From Propioniferax innocua (GTDB lineage Bacteria > Actinomycetota > Actinomycetes > Propionibacteriales > Propionibacteriaceae): a stretch of DNA of 64,000 nucleotides. Shown here one piece after another: positions 51,979-60,624 of the stretch; the stretch's first letter is position 1, and each line of letters begins with the position of its first letter. A model generated the notes under the pieces. It searched no databases, was not told the DNA's origin, and saw nothing but the letters and a program-made list of their open reading frames with translations. The DNA lies in assembly GCF_006716235.1 (NCBI RefSeq), contig NZ_VFOR01000002.1, positions 310,001-374,000 on the forward strand. The letters run 5' to 3'. The position numbers and the translations under genes were made by a program.

Positions 51979-52488
51979 ATGGCTGAAACCACTGACAACA
52001 CCGTATGGCTGACTCAGGAGGCCTACGACAAGCTCGAAAGTGAGCTGACGTACCTCAAGGAAGTCGGTCGCCCCGAAATCTCCGAACGCATCGCGGCTGC
52101 CCGCGAAGAAGGCGACCTGAAGGAGAACGGCGGCTACCACGCCGCTCGCGAGGAGCAGGGCCAGCAGGAGGCCCGCATCGCCCAGCTCGAAGACATCCTG
52201 CGTCGCGCCGAGGTCGGAGAGGCAACCAGCGGCGACGTCGTCGCCCCAGGAACCAAGGTCACCATCGCCTTCGACGGCGACGAGGATGACACCGACACCT
52301 TCCTGCTCGGTTCACGTGAGGTTCTGGGGCTCGACGATGCCGCCGATGACCTCAACGTCTATTCCCCGCAGTCGCCACTCGGCGCTGCGATCACCGGCAT
52401 CAAAGTGGGTTCAGAAGCAACCTATGAGACGCCGACCGGAGCCAAGATCTCCGTCACCGTCCTGAAAGTGGAGCCCTTCGAGTCCTGA
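51979..52488 (+). CDS. greA: Transcription elongation factor GreA
   Basis: A 169-residue factor that rescues backtracked RNA polymerase. N-terminal coiled coil VWLTQEAYDKLESELTYLKE, REEGDLKENGGYHAAREEQG carrying the two acidic tip residues, then the FKBP-like domain ending SPLGAAITGIKVGSEATYET. Length and motifs are standard. Followed by a strong hairpin terminator. Confidence 0.97.
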   Translation: MAETTDNTVWLTQEAYDKLESELTYLKEVGRPEISERIAAAREEGDLKENGGYHAAREEQGQQEARIAQLEDILRRAEVGEATSGDVVAPGTKVTIAFDGDEDDTDTFLLGSREVLGLDDAADDLNVYSPQSPLGAAITGIKVGSEATYETPTGAKISVTVLKVEPFES

Positions 52489-52505
52489 CCAACACCTGGT
52501 TTCCG

Positions 52506-52560
52506 CCAATGCGAACCGCCCCGGGTCGACGACAAGGTCACCCGGGGCGGTTCGCATTGG
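52506..52560 (+). terminator. Large hairpin terminator behind greA
   Basis: Perfect 21-bp inverted arms (52506-52526 and 52540-52560) around a 13-base loop, starting 17 bases after the greA stop. No T-tract follows, as is common for GC-rich actinobacterial terminators. It also separates greA from the convergent gene. Confidence 0.85.
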
Positions 52561-52637
52561 TGGTCCCGGCCATATCGGCTCTCAACCACGGCCGCTGATC
52601 CACGGCCACTGATCCACGGCGCGGTCGCCGGACAGGT

Positions 52638-53963
52638 TCAAGGATGTGGGTCCGCATCAGGGCTTTGTCTTCCCTGATCTTCATGCCGCGGTTCGTGAGG
52701 TCCTTCCGGAGTCACATCGGGTTCCGTGCTCGATCCGATGTGCACCACGGCGCGACCGACGACAGCCCCCACATCGAGGCGCGCCGCGCCATTGCCCACA
52801 GTCACCTCGTCACTGGAACCGGTGTGCTCACCGTCCCAGATCACCCGACCGACGTTCGACTCGGCCCGCACCGTGACGTTGGAATCCGACCCCAGCCGGA
52901 CGGTCAGGTTTCCGGACTCACACCGAATCCGCGAGCGCCCCTGCGTGATCGTCCCGATGACCGTGGCAGCGCCGGTCTGGAACAACGCGTCATCCACCTG
53001 TTCGACATCGACAAGACGGGCTCCACCGGCCGTCACCCGCACATGACCCAACCGAGCCACTCTCTCGGTACGCAGAGACCCCGCAGTCACCTCGGCGTCA
53101 ACGCACATGGCCGGATTGACCCGTACCACCAGTTCCTTGCCGAAACCCAGATCCCGGATGTCCTCCAGACTGCGCGGCAGACGCAACACAGAGAGTCCCT
53201 CGAACGGACGATTGGCTTCCTCGGTGATCACCTCGATCGCCTCCGTGCTACGACGCAGCACATGCTCGCCCTCGACCGACACCGTCTGGACCCGAGGATC
53301 GCCCACGATCCGCACCCGACGGCCGACGCTTCGCACCACGACCTTCTGCCGGGGCTGCTCCGCCGGGCGTCGCGACTGCTCCGCCGATCCCGGATGTCCG
53401 CGCTCCTCACGCCCGAACAGGTCCCGGGTGAGTGTCTCGCGCGCGAAAGCACTCCAATCGCGCAGACGCTCCGGGCTGACCCATCGGGCCGAACCTCCTC
53501 GTTGCTCCGGCCCTGTGTCGGCGGCCCGACGCGGCTCGGGGCCTGTATCAGGGGCCCGACGCGGCTCGGGGCCAGGGCGTGACTGGCCCTGGTTCGGCTC
53601 GGATTCGTCGACGCGAGCCGGCTCGGGCCGTTCCTGCCCGGCGGCGGATACGGTTTCTTCAGCTGGCCCCGATGCCGGCTTCCCGGCTCCGGCGTCGGCC
53701 GCTCCACTCCCGGTTGGAATGGACGCCGATGAGCTCGGCGGATCCATGTCGAAGGTCTCACGGGCGAAGCGGTTACGGGCATAACGGTTCTGGCCCGTGG
53801 AATCAGCGTGAGAGGAATCGGCGTCGACGACATCCATGGACGCGGGCTCCTGCTCGATGGGACGCATGGCCTTGGCAGCCGCGATCCGACGCGATGCCTC
53901 GGCGGCGTCGATTCGTCCGGCAGCCAGTTCTTCGAGGATGGACGTGACATCGGGCGAGCTCAT
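52638..53963 (-). CDS. SHOCT-like / DUF4097-type surface-modelled protein
   Basis: A 441-residue protein. Residues 1-30 (SILEELAAGRIDAAEASRRI) form a SHOCT-like helical hairpin. A long Pro/Gly/Glu-rich disordered middle contains two near-identical GPEPRRA-DTGPE units. From about 210 a beta-solenoid-like domain follows (VVVRSVGRRVRIVGDPRVQT, LRTERVARLGHVRVTAGGAR, RSRIRCESGNLTVRLGSDSN) of DUF4097 adhesin-like type. No signal peptide. Function unknown. ATG 53963 chosen. Confidence 0.78.
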   Translation of the reverse strand: MSSPDVTSILEELAAGRIDAAEASRRIAAAKAMRPIEQEPASMDVVDADSSHADSTGQNRYARNRFARETFDMDPPSSSASIPTGSGAADAGAGKPASGPAEETVSAAGQERPEPARVDESEPNQGQSRPGPEPRRAPDTGPEPRRAADTGPEQRGGSARWVSPERLRDWSAFARETLTRDLFGREERGHPGSAEQSRRPAEQPRQKVVVRSVGRRVRIVGDPRVQTVSVEGEHVLRRSTEAIEVITEEANRPFEGLSVLRLPRSLEDIRDLGFGKELVVRVNPAMCVDAEVTAGSLRTERVARLGHVRVTAGGARLVDVEQVDDALFQTGAATVIGTITQGRSRIRCESGNLTVRLGSDSNVTVRAESNVGRVIWDGEHTGSSDEVTVGNGAARLDVGAVVGRAVVHIGSSTEPDVTPEGPHEPRHEDQGRQSPDADPHP

Positions 53964-54046
53964 GCCCTCAGCATAGGAGCCGTCCACACGGTTCCCCTCC
54001 CCGCCTTGACACATTCCGGTCGGCCTCGGGGAGAACCCCGATCAGG

Positions 54047-55441
54047 TCACCCCGCAACCGGCTCCTCGGCCGCGTCACGATCCCCCGCGAGACTTTCACC
54101 GAAGGACTTGGTGAACGCCAGGATCGGAACGACCATCAGGCCACCGACGATGCCGGCGATGGAGATACCCACCGCGATCGAGAACAGCACAGCCAACGGA
54201 TGCAACGAGACCGCGCGCCCCAGCAGCATGGGCTGCAGGATGTTGCCCTCAAGCTGGTTCACCAACACGATCACCCCGAGCATCACCAACGCGTGGATGG
54301 GGCCGAGCGTCACCAGCGTCACGAACACCGCGACGGCACCGGTCAGGACCACACCGACGATCGGGATGAATGCACCGAGGAAGATCAATGCACCGAGCGC
54401 CCCGGCAAGGGGAACACCCATGATGAGCGCGGCGATCAGCGGCACGACGGCGTCGACCGCGGCGACCATGACCGTGGCCTTCACGTACTCACAAAGGGCG
54501 TGCCATCCGGCCATCCCCGCACGGTCGGCGCGGGCGCGTCCGGCGCGCGGCACGAAACGCAGGGCGAAGGCCCAGATATTGCGGCCGTCGTGCAGCAGGA
54601 AGAACACTGCGAACAGCGCCATGACACCACCTGCGATGAAATTCCCGATATAGCCGCCGGCCTGCAGGCTGTACTGGGCGATCAGAGCCTGGGACTGGCC
54701 GACCCAATGCGTCAGCCAGTCGACGCCCTGCTCCTGCCACCTCAGGATCTGTTCCTGTGACACCCCGACCGGGCTGCGCGACAGCCAGTTGGAGAACTGT
54801 TCGACGCCGGCGACCGTCTGATCGGCCAATCTGCCTGACTGGCTCACCACCTGACTGATGATGACCGTGAGCACACCGGACACCACCACCACGCCACCCA
54901 CCAGACACACGGCTGCGGACAGGATGTTGGGCCATCCCCATTTGAGAAAGAGATTCTTCAATGGGGACAGGCCTGCGGCCAGCAGGACGGCGACGCCGAG
55001 CGGGATCGTTATCACGGTGAGCTTGACGATCAACCAACCGACCAGCGCCACTGCGGCCGCGATCACGATGAGCCGCCATGCCCATGCCGACGCGATCTGC
55101 ATTCCCCACGGCACGGCGCGGGTGAACTGTTCATCTGCCAGCGCCCGGGCCTCGGCGCGCATCGCCGGACCGCCCGCTCCGGGGACATGGTGCGCCGACT
55201 CGGGAGCGAGACGCTCGGTGTCGGCCGAGTCCATCGGCGGGGCGGCCCCTCTCGGGCTGGCCTCTCCCGGGCTGGCCTCTCCCGGGCTGGCCTCTCCCGG
55301 GCTGGCCTCTCCCGGGCTGATCTCTCCAGGCCTGATCTCTCCAGGGGCGTCCTCGGCGTCTCCTGTGAGTTCCTTGGACTTAGGCACCTCGGAGTCACCA
55401 CCACGGGGGCGGAAATTGCGCAGGCGTTCGAGGAATCCCAT
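54047..55441 (-). CDS. AI-2E/PerM-family transporter
   Basis: A 464-residue membrane protein of the AI-2E transporter family: IVKLTVITIPLGVAVLLAAG, VVSQSGRLADQTVAGVEQFS, FLLHDGRNIWAFALRFVPRA, the conserved GALGALIFLGAFIPIVGVVL, LVNQLEGNILQPMLLGRAV. The acidic N-terminal tail contains a run of five Ser-Pro-Gly-Glu-Ala/Ile units from 15-bp tandem repeats (about 55246-55350). Substrate uncertain; family members transport varied small molecules or ions. Confidence 0.9.
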   Translation of the reverse strand: MGFLERLRNFRPRGGDSEVPKSKELTGDAEDAPGEIRPGEISPGEASPGEASPGEASPGEASPRGAAPPMDSADTERLAPESAHHVPGAGGPAMRAEARALADEQFTRAVPWGMQIASAWAWRLIVIAAAVALVGWLIVKLTVITIPLGVAVLLAAGLSPLKNLFLKWGWPNILSAAVCLVGGVVVVSGVLTVIISQVVSQSGRLADQTVAGVEQFSNWLSRSPVGVSQEQILRWQEQGVDWLTHWVGQSQALIAQYSLQAGGYIGNFIAGGVMALFAVFFLLHDGRNIWAFALRFVPRAGRARADRAGMAGWHALCEYVKATVMVAAVDAVVPLIAALIMGVPLAGALGALIFLGAFIPIVGVVLTGAVAVFVTLVTLGPIHALVMLGVIVLVNQLEGNILQPMLLGRAVSLHPLAVLFSIAVGISIAGIVGGLMVVPILAFTKSFGESLAGDRDAAEEPVAG

Positions 55442-55527
55442 TCGTTTTCGCCGTTTCTTGTGCAGGGTCGGTCAGGTTCGGCCGTCATCCTACGGGGTAC
55501 TGGCGGGGCACGGGCTAGGGTCGAAGC

Positions 55528-56742
55528 GTGACCTTTTCTCCGCGTTCGTGGCTTCGCAGCCGCACTTCGATGCCCCGCGAGGTGCTCGTGCTGACGATGG
55601 TCGCGTTCTCGGTGGCCGTGGGTTTCGGCGTTCTCGTTCCGGTGTTGCCGGTGTTCGCCAAGCACTTCGGCGTCAGCAACTTCGCTGCTTCGGCCGTGGT
55701 GTCGGCCTTTGCCGCGATGCGTCTGGCCATCAGCCCGTTCTGCGGCCGGATCATCGGCGCCCTCGGTACCCGCGCCACGATGACCATCGGCATCTTCATC
55801 GTCGCGCTGAGTTCGGCGGCCGCGGGGTTCGCTCCCACCTATGGCTGGCTGTTGGTCATGCGCGGGCTGGGTGGCATCGGTTCGGCGATGTTCACCGTCT
55901 CGGCCATGACACTGCTGTTGGCGTCAGTACCGCCGACCATGCGAGGACGCGCGACCGGCACCTTCCAGACCGGCTTTCTCATCGGCGGCATGGGCGGACC
56001 GGCCCTGGGTGCGTTGATCGCACAGATCGGTCTCACCGCACCATTCCACTTCTACGCGATCATGTTGCTGGTCGCCGGCTCGGTGGCCGCGATGTTGCTG
56101 CGCCGGGAACAGCATGAGGTGGAGTCGAAGGGCGAGCCCCCACGTCCACTCGGGGAGGTGATCCGGGACATCCGGTTCCGTGCCGCATGCATGGCCGGGC
56201 TGAGTCAGGGATGGAACACCCTGGGCATGCGCAACTCCCTCACTCCGGTCTTCGTGACCGAGGCACTGGGACGGGGCACCGCCTGGACCGGTATCGCCTT
56301 CGCCAGCTCGGCGGTGGTCCAGACCATCTCCCTGCAGCCCGTGGGCCGTTTCGTCGACACGGTGGGACGCCGCCCCGCGATAATCGGTGGTGCCGTCGTG
56401 TGTGGCACCTGTTTGATCACGCTGCCGTTCACCACCTCGGTCTGGCCCTTCGTGGCGATCATGGCGGTGTACGGTCTCGGCGGCGCATGCCTGGGCACGG
56501 CCCCCGCGGCCTCGGTGGGTGATGCCTCGGGCGGACGAGGCGGTACCCCCGTGGCGATCTTCTCGATGTTCACCGACACCGGCGCCATCATCGGCCCGCT
56601 CACCGCCGGGTTCCTCGCCGACCGTTTCTCGTGGACGGTCGCCTACGGATCGGGAACTCTGCTGTTCGTCGTGGTCATCGCTCTGGCTGCGGTGATGCCA
56701 CCCGGCGTCCCGAAAGACCGTTCCACCCCTGCCGAAGCCTGA
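55528..56742 (+). CDS. MFS transporter
   Basis: A 404-residue major facilitator with 12 predicted helices: [33 protein letters not shown], motif A-like [18 protein letters not shown], and second-half [20 protein letters not shown]. This looks like a drug or metabolite exporter of the DHA1 type; substrate unknown. GTG start. Divergent from the AI-2E gene. Confidence 0.9.
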   Translation: MTFSPRSWLRSRTSMPREVLVLTMVAFSVAVGFGVLVPVLPVFAKHFGVSNFAASAVVSAFAAMRLAISPFCGRIIGALGTRATMTIGIFIVALSSAAAGFAPTYGWLLVMRGLGGIGSAMFTVSAMTLLLASVPPTMRGRATGTFQTGFLIGGMGGPALGALIAQIGLTAPFHFYAIMLLVAGSVAAMLLRREQHEVESKGEPPRPLGEVIRDIRFRAACMAGLSQGWNTLGMRNSLTPVFVTEALGRGTAWTGIAFASSAVVQTISLQPVGRFVDTVGRRPAIIGGAVVCGTCLITLPFTTSVWPFVAIMAVYGLGGACLGTAPAASVGDASGGRGGTPVAIFSMFTDTGAIIGPLTAGFLADRFSWTVAYGSGTLLFVVVIALAAVMPPGVPKDRSTPAEA

Positions 56743-56768
56743 GCCGATGCGCGAGTGAAGGAGCCCCC

Positions 56769-57443
56769 ATGCCACAACCGTTGAATGCACTCGTCGCGCC
56801 TGACTGGGCCGAGGCCCTGGCACCGGTTGCCGATGACATCACGGCGATGGGTCGTTTCCTGCGCGCCGAGATCGCCGAAGGACGCGGCTATCTCCCGCCC
56901 GGCGACGCGGTGCTGAAAGCCTTCACCCGCCCGCTTGCCGATGTGCGCGTCCTGATCGTCGGGCAGGACCCCTACCCCACGCCCGGGCACGCCATGGGCC
57001 TCTCGTTCTCCGTGGCGCCGGACGTACGGCCCATCCCGAAATCACTCATCAACATCTACCGTGAACTTCACGACGACCTGGGCGTCCCACCGGCCGAGAA
57101 CGGCGACCTGACCCCATGGTTCGAGCAGGGCGTGTTGTTGTTGAACCGTTCGCTGACAGTCCGCCCGGGCAAGCCCGCATCGCACCGCGGCAAGGGCTGG
57201 GAGAAGGTCACCGGCTGCGCGATCGATGCACTCGTGCGACGTGGCGGCCCACTCGTCGCCATCTTGTGGGGTCGCGATGCGCAGTCGCTGGAGCCACATC
57301 TCGGTGACGTCCCGGTGGTGAAGAGCACTCACCCCTCCCCCCTCTCAGCACACAACGGGTTCTTCGGTTCGCGTCCGTTCTCCCGCACCAACGAATTGCT
57401 GCAGAAGCAGGGGGCGACCCCGATCGACTGGAATCTGGCCTGA
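56769..57443 (+). CDS. ung: Uracil-DNA glycosylase
   Basis: Family 1 enzyme excising uracil from DNA, 224 residues. Catalytic Asp in [39 protein letters not shown]; and [20 protein letters not shown] with the catalytic His. The GQDPY is followed by Pro rather than His, a variant I associate with actinobacterial members. ATG at 56769 after GAAGGAG. Confidence 0.94.
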   Translation: MPQPLNALVAPDWAEALAPVADDITAMGRFLRAEIAEGRGYLPPGDAVLKAFTRPLADVRVLIVGQDPYPTPGHAMGLSFSVAPDVRPIPKSLINIYRELHDDLGVPPAENGDLTPWFEQGVLLLNRSLTVRPGKPASHRGKGWEKVTGCAIDALVRRGGPLVAILWGRDAQSLEPHLGDVPVVKSTHPSPLSAHNGFFGSRPFSRTNELLQKQGATPIDWNLA

Positions 57444-57521
57444 CGGCACGCCGCGCGTCGGGCCCCTCCGGCGAGACGCAACGCTCCGCCCCGGTCTTCG
57501 ACACGCGACTACCGTGGAGCC

Positions 57522-58160
57522 ATGTTCTTCCAGCGTGAGCCCGTCATGATCAACGCCGACCAGGCCCTGCCGGGCCGTGACGCCCCGGTGCTCGACCCGA
57601 TGCCCGAACACGCCGTGCTGGGGCGTCCCCTCGATGAGGTGCCGGCCGGTTGCCAGGTCGCCCACTTCGCCCTCGGCTGTTACTGGGGCGAGGAACGCAT
57701 GTACTGGCAGACCGATGGTGTGGTGAACACCGCGGTCGGGTTCATGGGTGGCTTCACGCCCAATCCCACGTACATGGAGTCCTGCACCGGGCGGACCGGG
57801 CACACCGAGACCGTGCGCGTGGTCTTCGACCCGAACGTCATCACCTACCGCGACCTGCTCGTGCAGTTCTGGGAGGCCCACGACCCGACCCAGCTCAATC
57901 GTCAGGGCAATGACGTGGGAACGCAGTACCGTTCGGCGCTCTTCCCCGTCGACGACGCCCAGTTGGCCGCCGCTCATGAGACCCGCGATGCCTTCCAGAA
58001 GGCTCTCACCGAAGCCGGCTACGGCGAGATCACCACCGAGATCACTCCCGGGCAGACCTTCTACTACGCCGAGGCCGAACATCAGCAGTACCTGCACAAG
58101 AACCCGGGCGGCTACTGCCCGGTGCACGCGACCGGTGTGAGGTGTGGTCAGGCCGACTGA
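57522..58160 (+). CDS. msrA: Peptide methionine sulfoxide reductase A
   Basis: Repairs methionine-S-sulfoxide. 212 residues: catalytic Cys in [14 protein letters not shown] (GCYWG in place of GCFWG), [50 protein letters not shown], and resolving cysteines near the end ([13 protein letters not shown]). Confidence 0.96.
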   Translation: MFFQREPVMINADQALPGRDAPVLDPMPEHAVLGRPLDEVPAGCQVAHFALGCYWGEERMYWQTDGVVNTAVGFMGGFTPNPTYMESCTGRTGHTETVRVVFDPNVITYRDLLVQFWEAHDPTQLNRQGNDVGTQYRSALFPVDDAQLAAAHETRDAFQKALTEAGYGEITTEITPGQTFYYAEAEHQQYLHKNPGGYCPVHATGVRCGQAD

Positions 58161-58188
58161 TCGGGGCAGGCGGCCTCACAATTCCCGA

Positions 58189-59568
58189 TCAGCTGGGAAT
58201 GGCCTTGCCGGGATTCAGGATGCCGTGCGGGTCGAGTGCCCGTTTCACCGCGCGATACATCTCGGCGACGGTGGGGCTGACCTCCTGACGCAACCCGTCG
58301 AGCTTCAGCAGCCCGATGCCGTGTTCACCGGTGACGGTGCCCCCGGCGGCGATGGCGGCAGCGATGATCTCATCGAATGCCGCCTTGGCACGCTCCTCGG
58401 CCTCATCGTCCCCGGGCGGCGTGATGAGCAACGGATGCAGGTTGCCGTCGCCGGCGTGAGCGATGCTGGCAACGAGCACGCCGTGCCGTTCGCCGATGTC
58501 GGCGCATTCCTGCAGCACCTCGGCCACCTTGGTGAACGGCACGCAGATGTCCTCGGTCAGCACTGGCCCCAGGCGTTCCAGCGCGGGATAGGCCAGCCGC
58601 CGAGCCGCATACAGGGCGTCCCCCTCCTGAGCATCCGACGACCGCATCGACAGGGTCGCTCCGGCATTGTCGAAGCACCTCAGCATGGCGCCGGCTTCGG
58701 CGTCCCCTTGGGCTCCCGGCGAGTCGGTGCGGCCGATGAGCACGACCTCCGCATCGGCCGAGAGGCCCATGTTCTTCCATTCGTCGACCGCTTGGAGGCA
58801 GTAACGGTCCACCAGTTCCAACGCGCTCGGCCGGATGCCCTGGCCCCGAATCGCCGCGACGGCATTGCCGGCGTCGATCAGCGAGTCGAAGAAGCCCGCC
58901 ACCGTGATGGGTTCGGGGGGCAGGTTCTCCACGCGGACCACGATCTCGGTGACAACGCCCAGCGTCCCCTCCGAACCGACCATGAGTCCTCGCAGGTCAT
59001 ATCCCGCAACGCCCTTGGGCGTGCGCCGGCCGAGGCGGACGATCTCGCCGGTTCCGGTGACAACCTCGAGTTCACGCACCCAGTCGGCGGTGACGCCGTA
59101 TTTGACGCAGCACATCCCGCCGGCATTGGTACCGACATTCCCGCCGATCGTCGACCACGGGCTCGACGCCGGGTCCGGCCCGTACCAGAGGCCTTCCTCA
59201 GCCAGAACGGCGCGGAATTCGTCACCGACCATGCCCGGTTGGACACGTGCGATGTGGTTCGCATGATCGATCTCCAGAACCTTCGCCATGCGTTCGAAAC
59301 TGATGATGACGCAGCCGTCGATCGCGTTGGCCCCGCCGGAGAGCCCGGTTCCGGCACCACGCGGAACCAGCGCGGTGCCGGTCTCGATGCACGCCTTCAC
59401 CACCTGCTGGACCTCGAGGGTGTCGGCGGGCCGCACCACCGCCGCGGGTGCACCATAAGGCGCCCAAGCCGCTTCATCGTGAAGGAAGCCCGTCATGGAG
59501 TCGGGGTTGATGATCACCGATTCCGGCGGCAGTACCGACGTCAGTGCGTCAACGATCGCAGTGTTCAC
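58189..59568 (-). CDS. FAD-linked 2-hydroxyacid oxidase/dehydrogenase (GlcD-like)
   Basis: A 459-residue flavoprotein of the glycolate oxidase GlcD / D-lactate dehydrogenase family: FAD site [74 protein letters not shown] and the C-terminal [11 protein letters not shown] and EHGIGLLK. Substrate likely glycolate or D-lactate. GTG start 59568. Confidence 0.92.
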   Translation of the reverse strand: MNTAIVDALTSVLPPESVIINPDSMTGFLHDEAAWAPYGAPAAVVRPADTLEVQQVVKACIETGTALVPRGAGTGLSGGANAIDGCVIISFERMAKVLEIDHANHIARVQPGMVGDEFRAVLAEEGLWYGPDPASSPWSTIGGNVGTNAGGMCCVKYGVTADWVRELEVVTGTGEIVRLGRRTPKGVAGYDLRGLMVGSEGTLGVVTEIVVRVENLPPEPITVAGFFDSLIDAGNAVAAIRGQGIRPSALELVDRYCLQAVDEWKNMGLSADAEVVLIGRTDSPGAQGDAEAGAMLRCFDNAGATLSMRSSDAQEGDALYAARRLAYPALERLGPVLTEDICVPFTKVAEVLQECADIGERHGVLVASIAHAGDGNLHPLLITPPGDDEAEERAKAAFDEIIAAAIAAGGTVTGEHGIGLLKLDGLRQEVSPTVAEMYRAVKRALDPHGILNPGKAIPS

Positions 59569-59610
59569 CCACGACAGGCTAGTCCTCTGGCGCGCTGCAG
59601 CGGCGTTTGT

Positions 59611-60264
59611 TCAACGCTTGGATTTCAGCGCCTGGATCGTGCCGAAGCGTTCCTCGGCATGCGGCAGGCTCACCCGACGCAGGTACTCGGCCATGTCAGT
59701 GGCCCCTTCTTCGGCGAACCTGTCGGCCAGGCCGCGCACATCATCGGGATGGCGGTTCTGACTCATCTTGGCCTTGCCCTCGATCTGCTCGATCTGGAGG
59801 TCGACCCTGACGATCGCCCGCGCCATGCGTTCCAGCTTCTCATCACCCACCGGGGTCAGGACGTCCTCGGATTCGAACCGGTCGGTCAGTTCACGGGCCG
59901 CGGCCAGAGCGGCCTCCGGGCTCGTGTCGACGCGGACCGGTCCGGTGACGTGCAGCGTCACGTAGTCCCACGTCGGAACGTTCGGCATCACGTCGTTCGT
60001 GGCGTACCACAGCGGCGAGACGTAACCGTCCATCACGTCGATGATCGCCAGACCACGCCCCGTCATGGGTTCGATCGCCTGAGGGTTGTTGCGCACCAGG
60101 TGCGTCACGAGCGTCCGACCTTCCAAGTGGAAGGGCACGAACGTGGCGCTGGGGGGCGCATCCCCCGCGTCGGCCGGCATGGTCACCAGATTTCCGGGGC
60201 GAGGCGTGGCGAGCAACTCCCAGGCAGCGTCGTCGGGGATCCGGAAATGTGCTGGTACATACAT
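59611..60264 (-). CDS. PaiB-type FMN-binding regulator
   Basis: A 217-residue PaiB-family protein (MYVPAHFRIPDDAAWELLAT, GRTLVTHLVRNNPQ, GYVSPLWYATNDVMPNVPTWDYVTLHVTG). The fold is a flavin-reductase-like split barrel; PaiB acts as a negative regulator of protease and sporulation genes in Bacillus, but the target here is unknown. Start at ATG 60264 where family similarity begins; 18-bp repeats lie just upstream. Confidence 0.9.
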   Translation of the reverse strand: MYVPAHFRIPDDAAWELLATPRPGNLVTMPADAGDAPPSATFVPFHLEGRTLVTHLVRNNPQAIEPMTGRGLAIIDVMDGYVSPLWYATNDVMPNVPTWDYVTLHVTGPVRVDTSPEAALAAARELTDRFESEDVLTPVGDEKLERMARAIVRVDLQIEQIEGKAKMSQNRHPDDVRGLADRFAEEGATDMAEYLRRVSLPHAEERFGTIQALKSKR

Positions 60265-60280
60265 CGCCCCTGAATCTACT

Positions 60281-60352
60281 CGGCAACCTGAATCCACCCG
60301 GCAGCCTGTATCCACCCGGCAGCCTGTATCCACCCGACAGCGTGTATCCACT
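60281..60352. repeat. Four tandem 18-bp repeats upstream of paiB-like gene
   Basis: Units CGGCAGCCTGTATCCACC at 60299-60316 and 60317-60334 are identical; those at 60281-60298 and 60335-60352 differ at two to four bases. They start 17 bases upstream of the paiB-like ATG. The rest of the gene-free stretch 60265-60624 shows only a short duplicated CATCCCGGCCCCGAC. Confidence 0.8.
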
Positions 60353-60624
60353 CCACAGCTTCTGCGCACCGGGCCACAGGTGTTCGGCCATGGCCGTTCA
60401 TCCCGGCCCCGACGTCCATCCCGGCCCCGACATCGGCGTCACCAGCCCCGCTCCCGAGGGTGGGGCCCGGATGCCAAACAGGAACGGTTGCCCGTTGAAA
60501 CGATTGCTAATGTGGCCATATGCCCGGAGATGTCCCCCAGCGCCGCATGTCGACTGGCGTGTGCCCTGGGAGGCATGCATCATGCGCAGCCCTCTTCCCG
60601 CCAACCACCGGGAGAACCTGATCG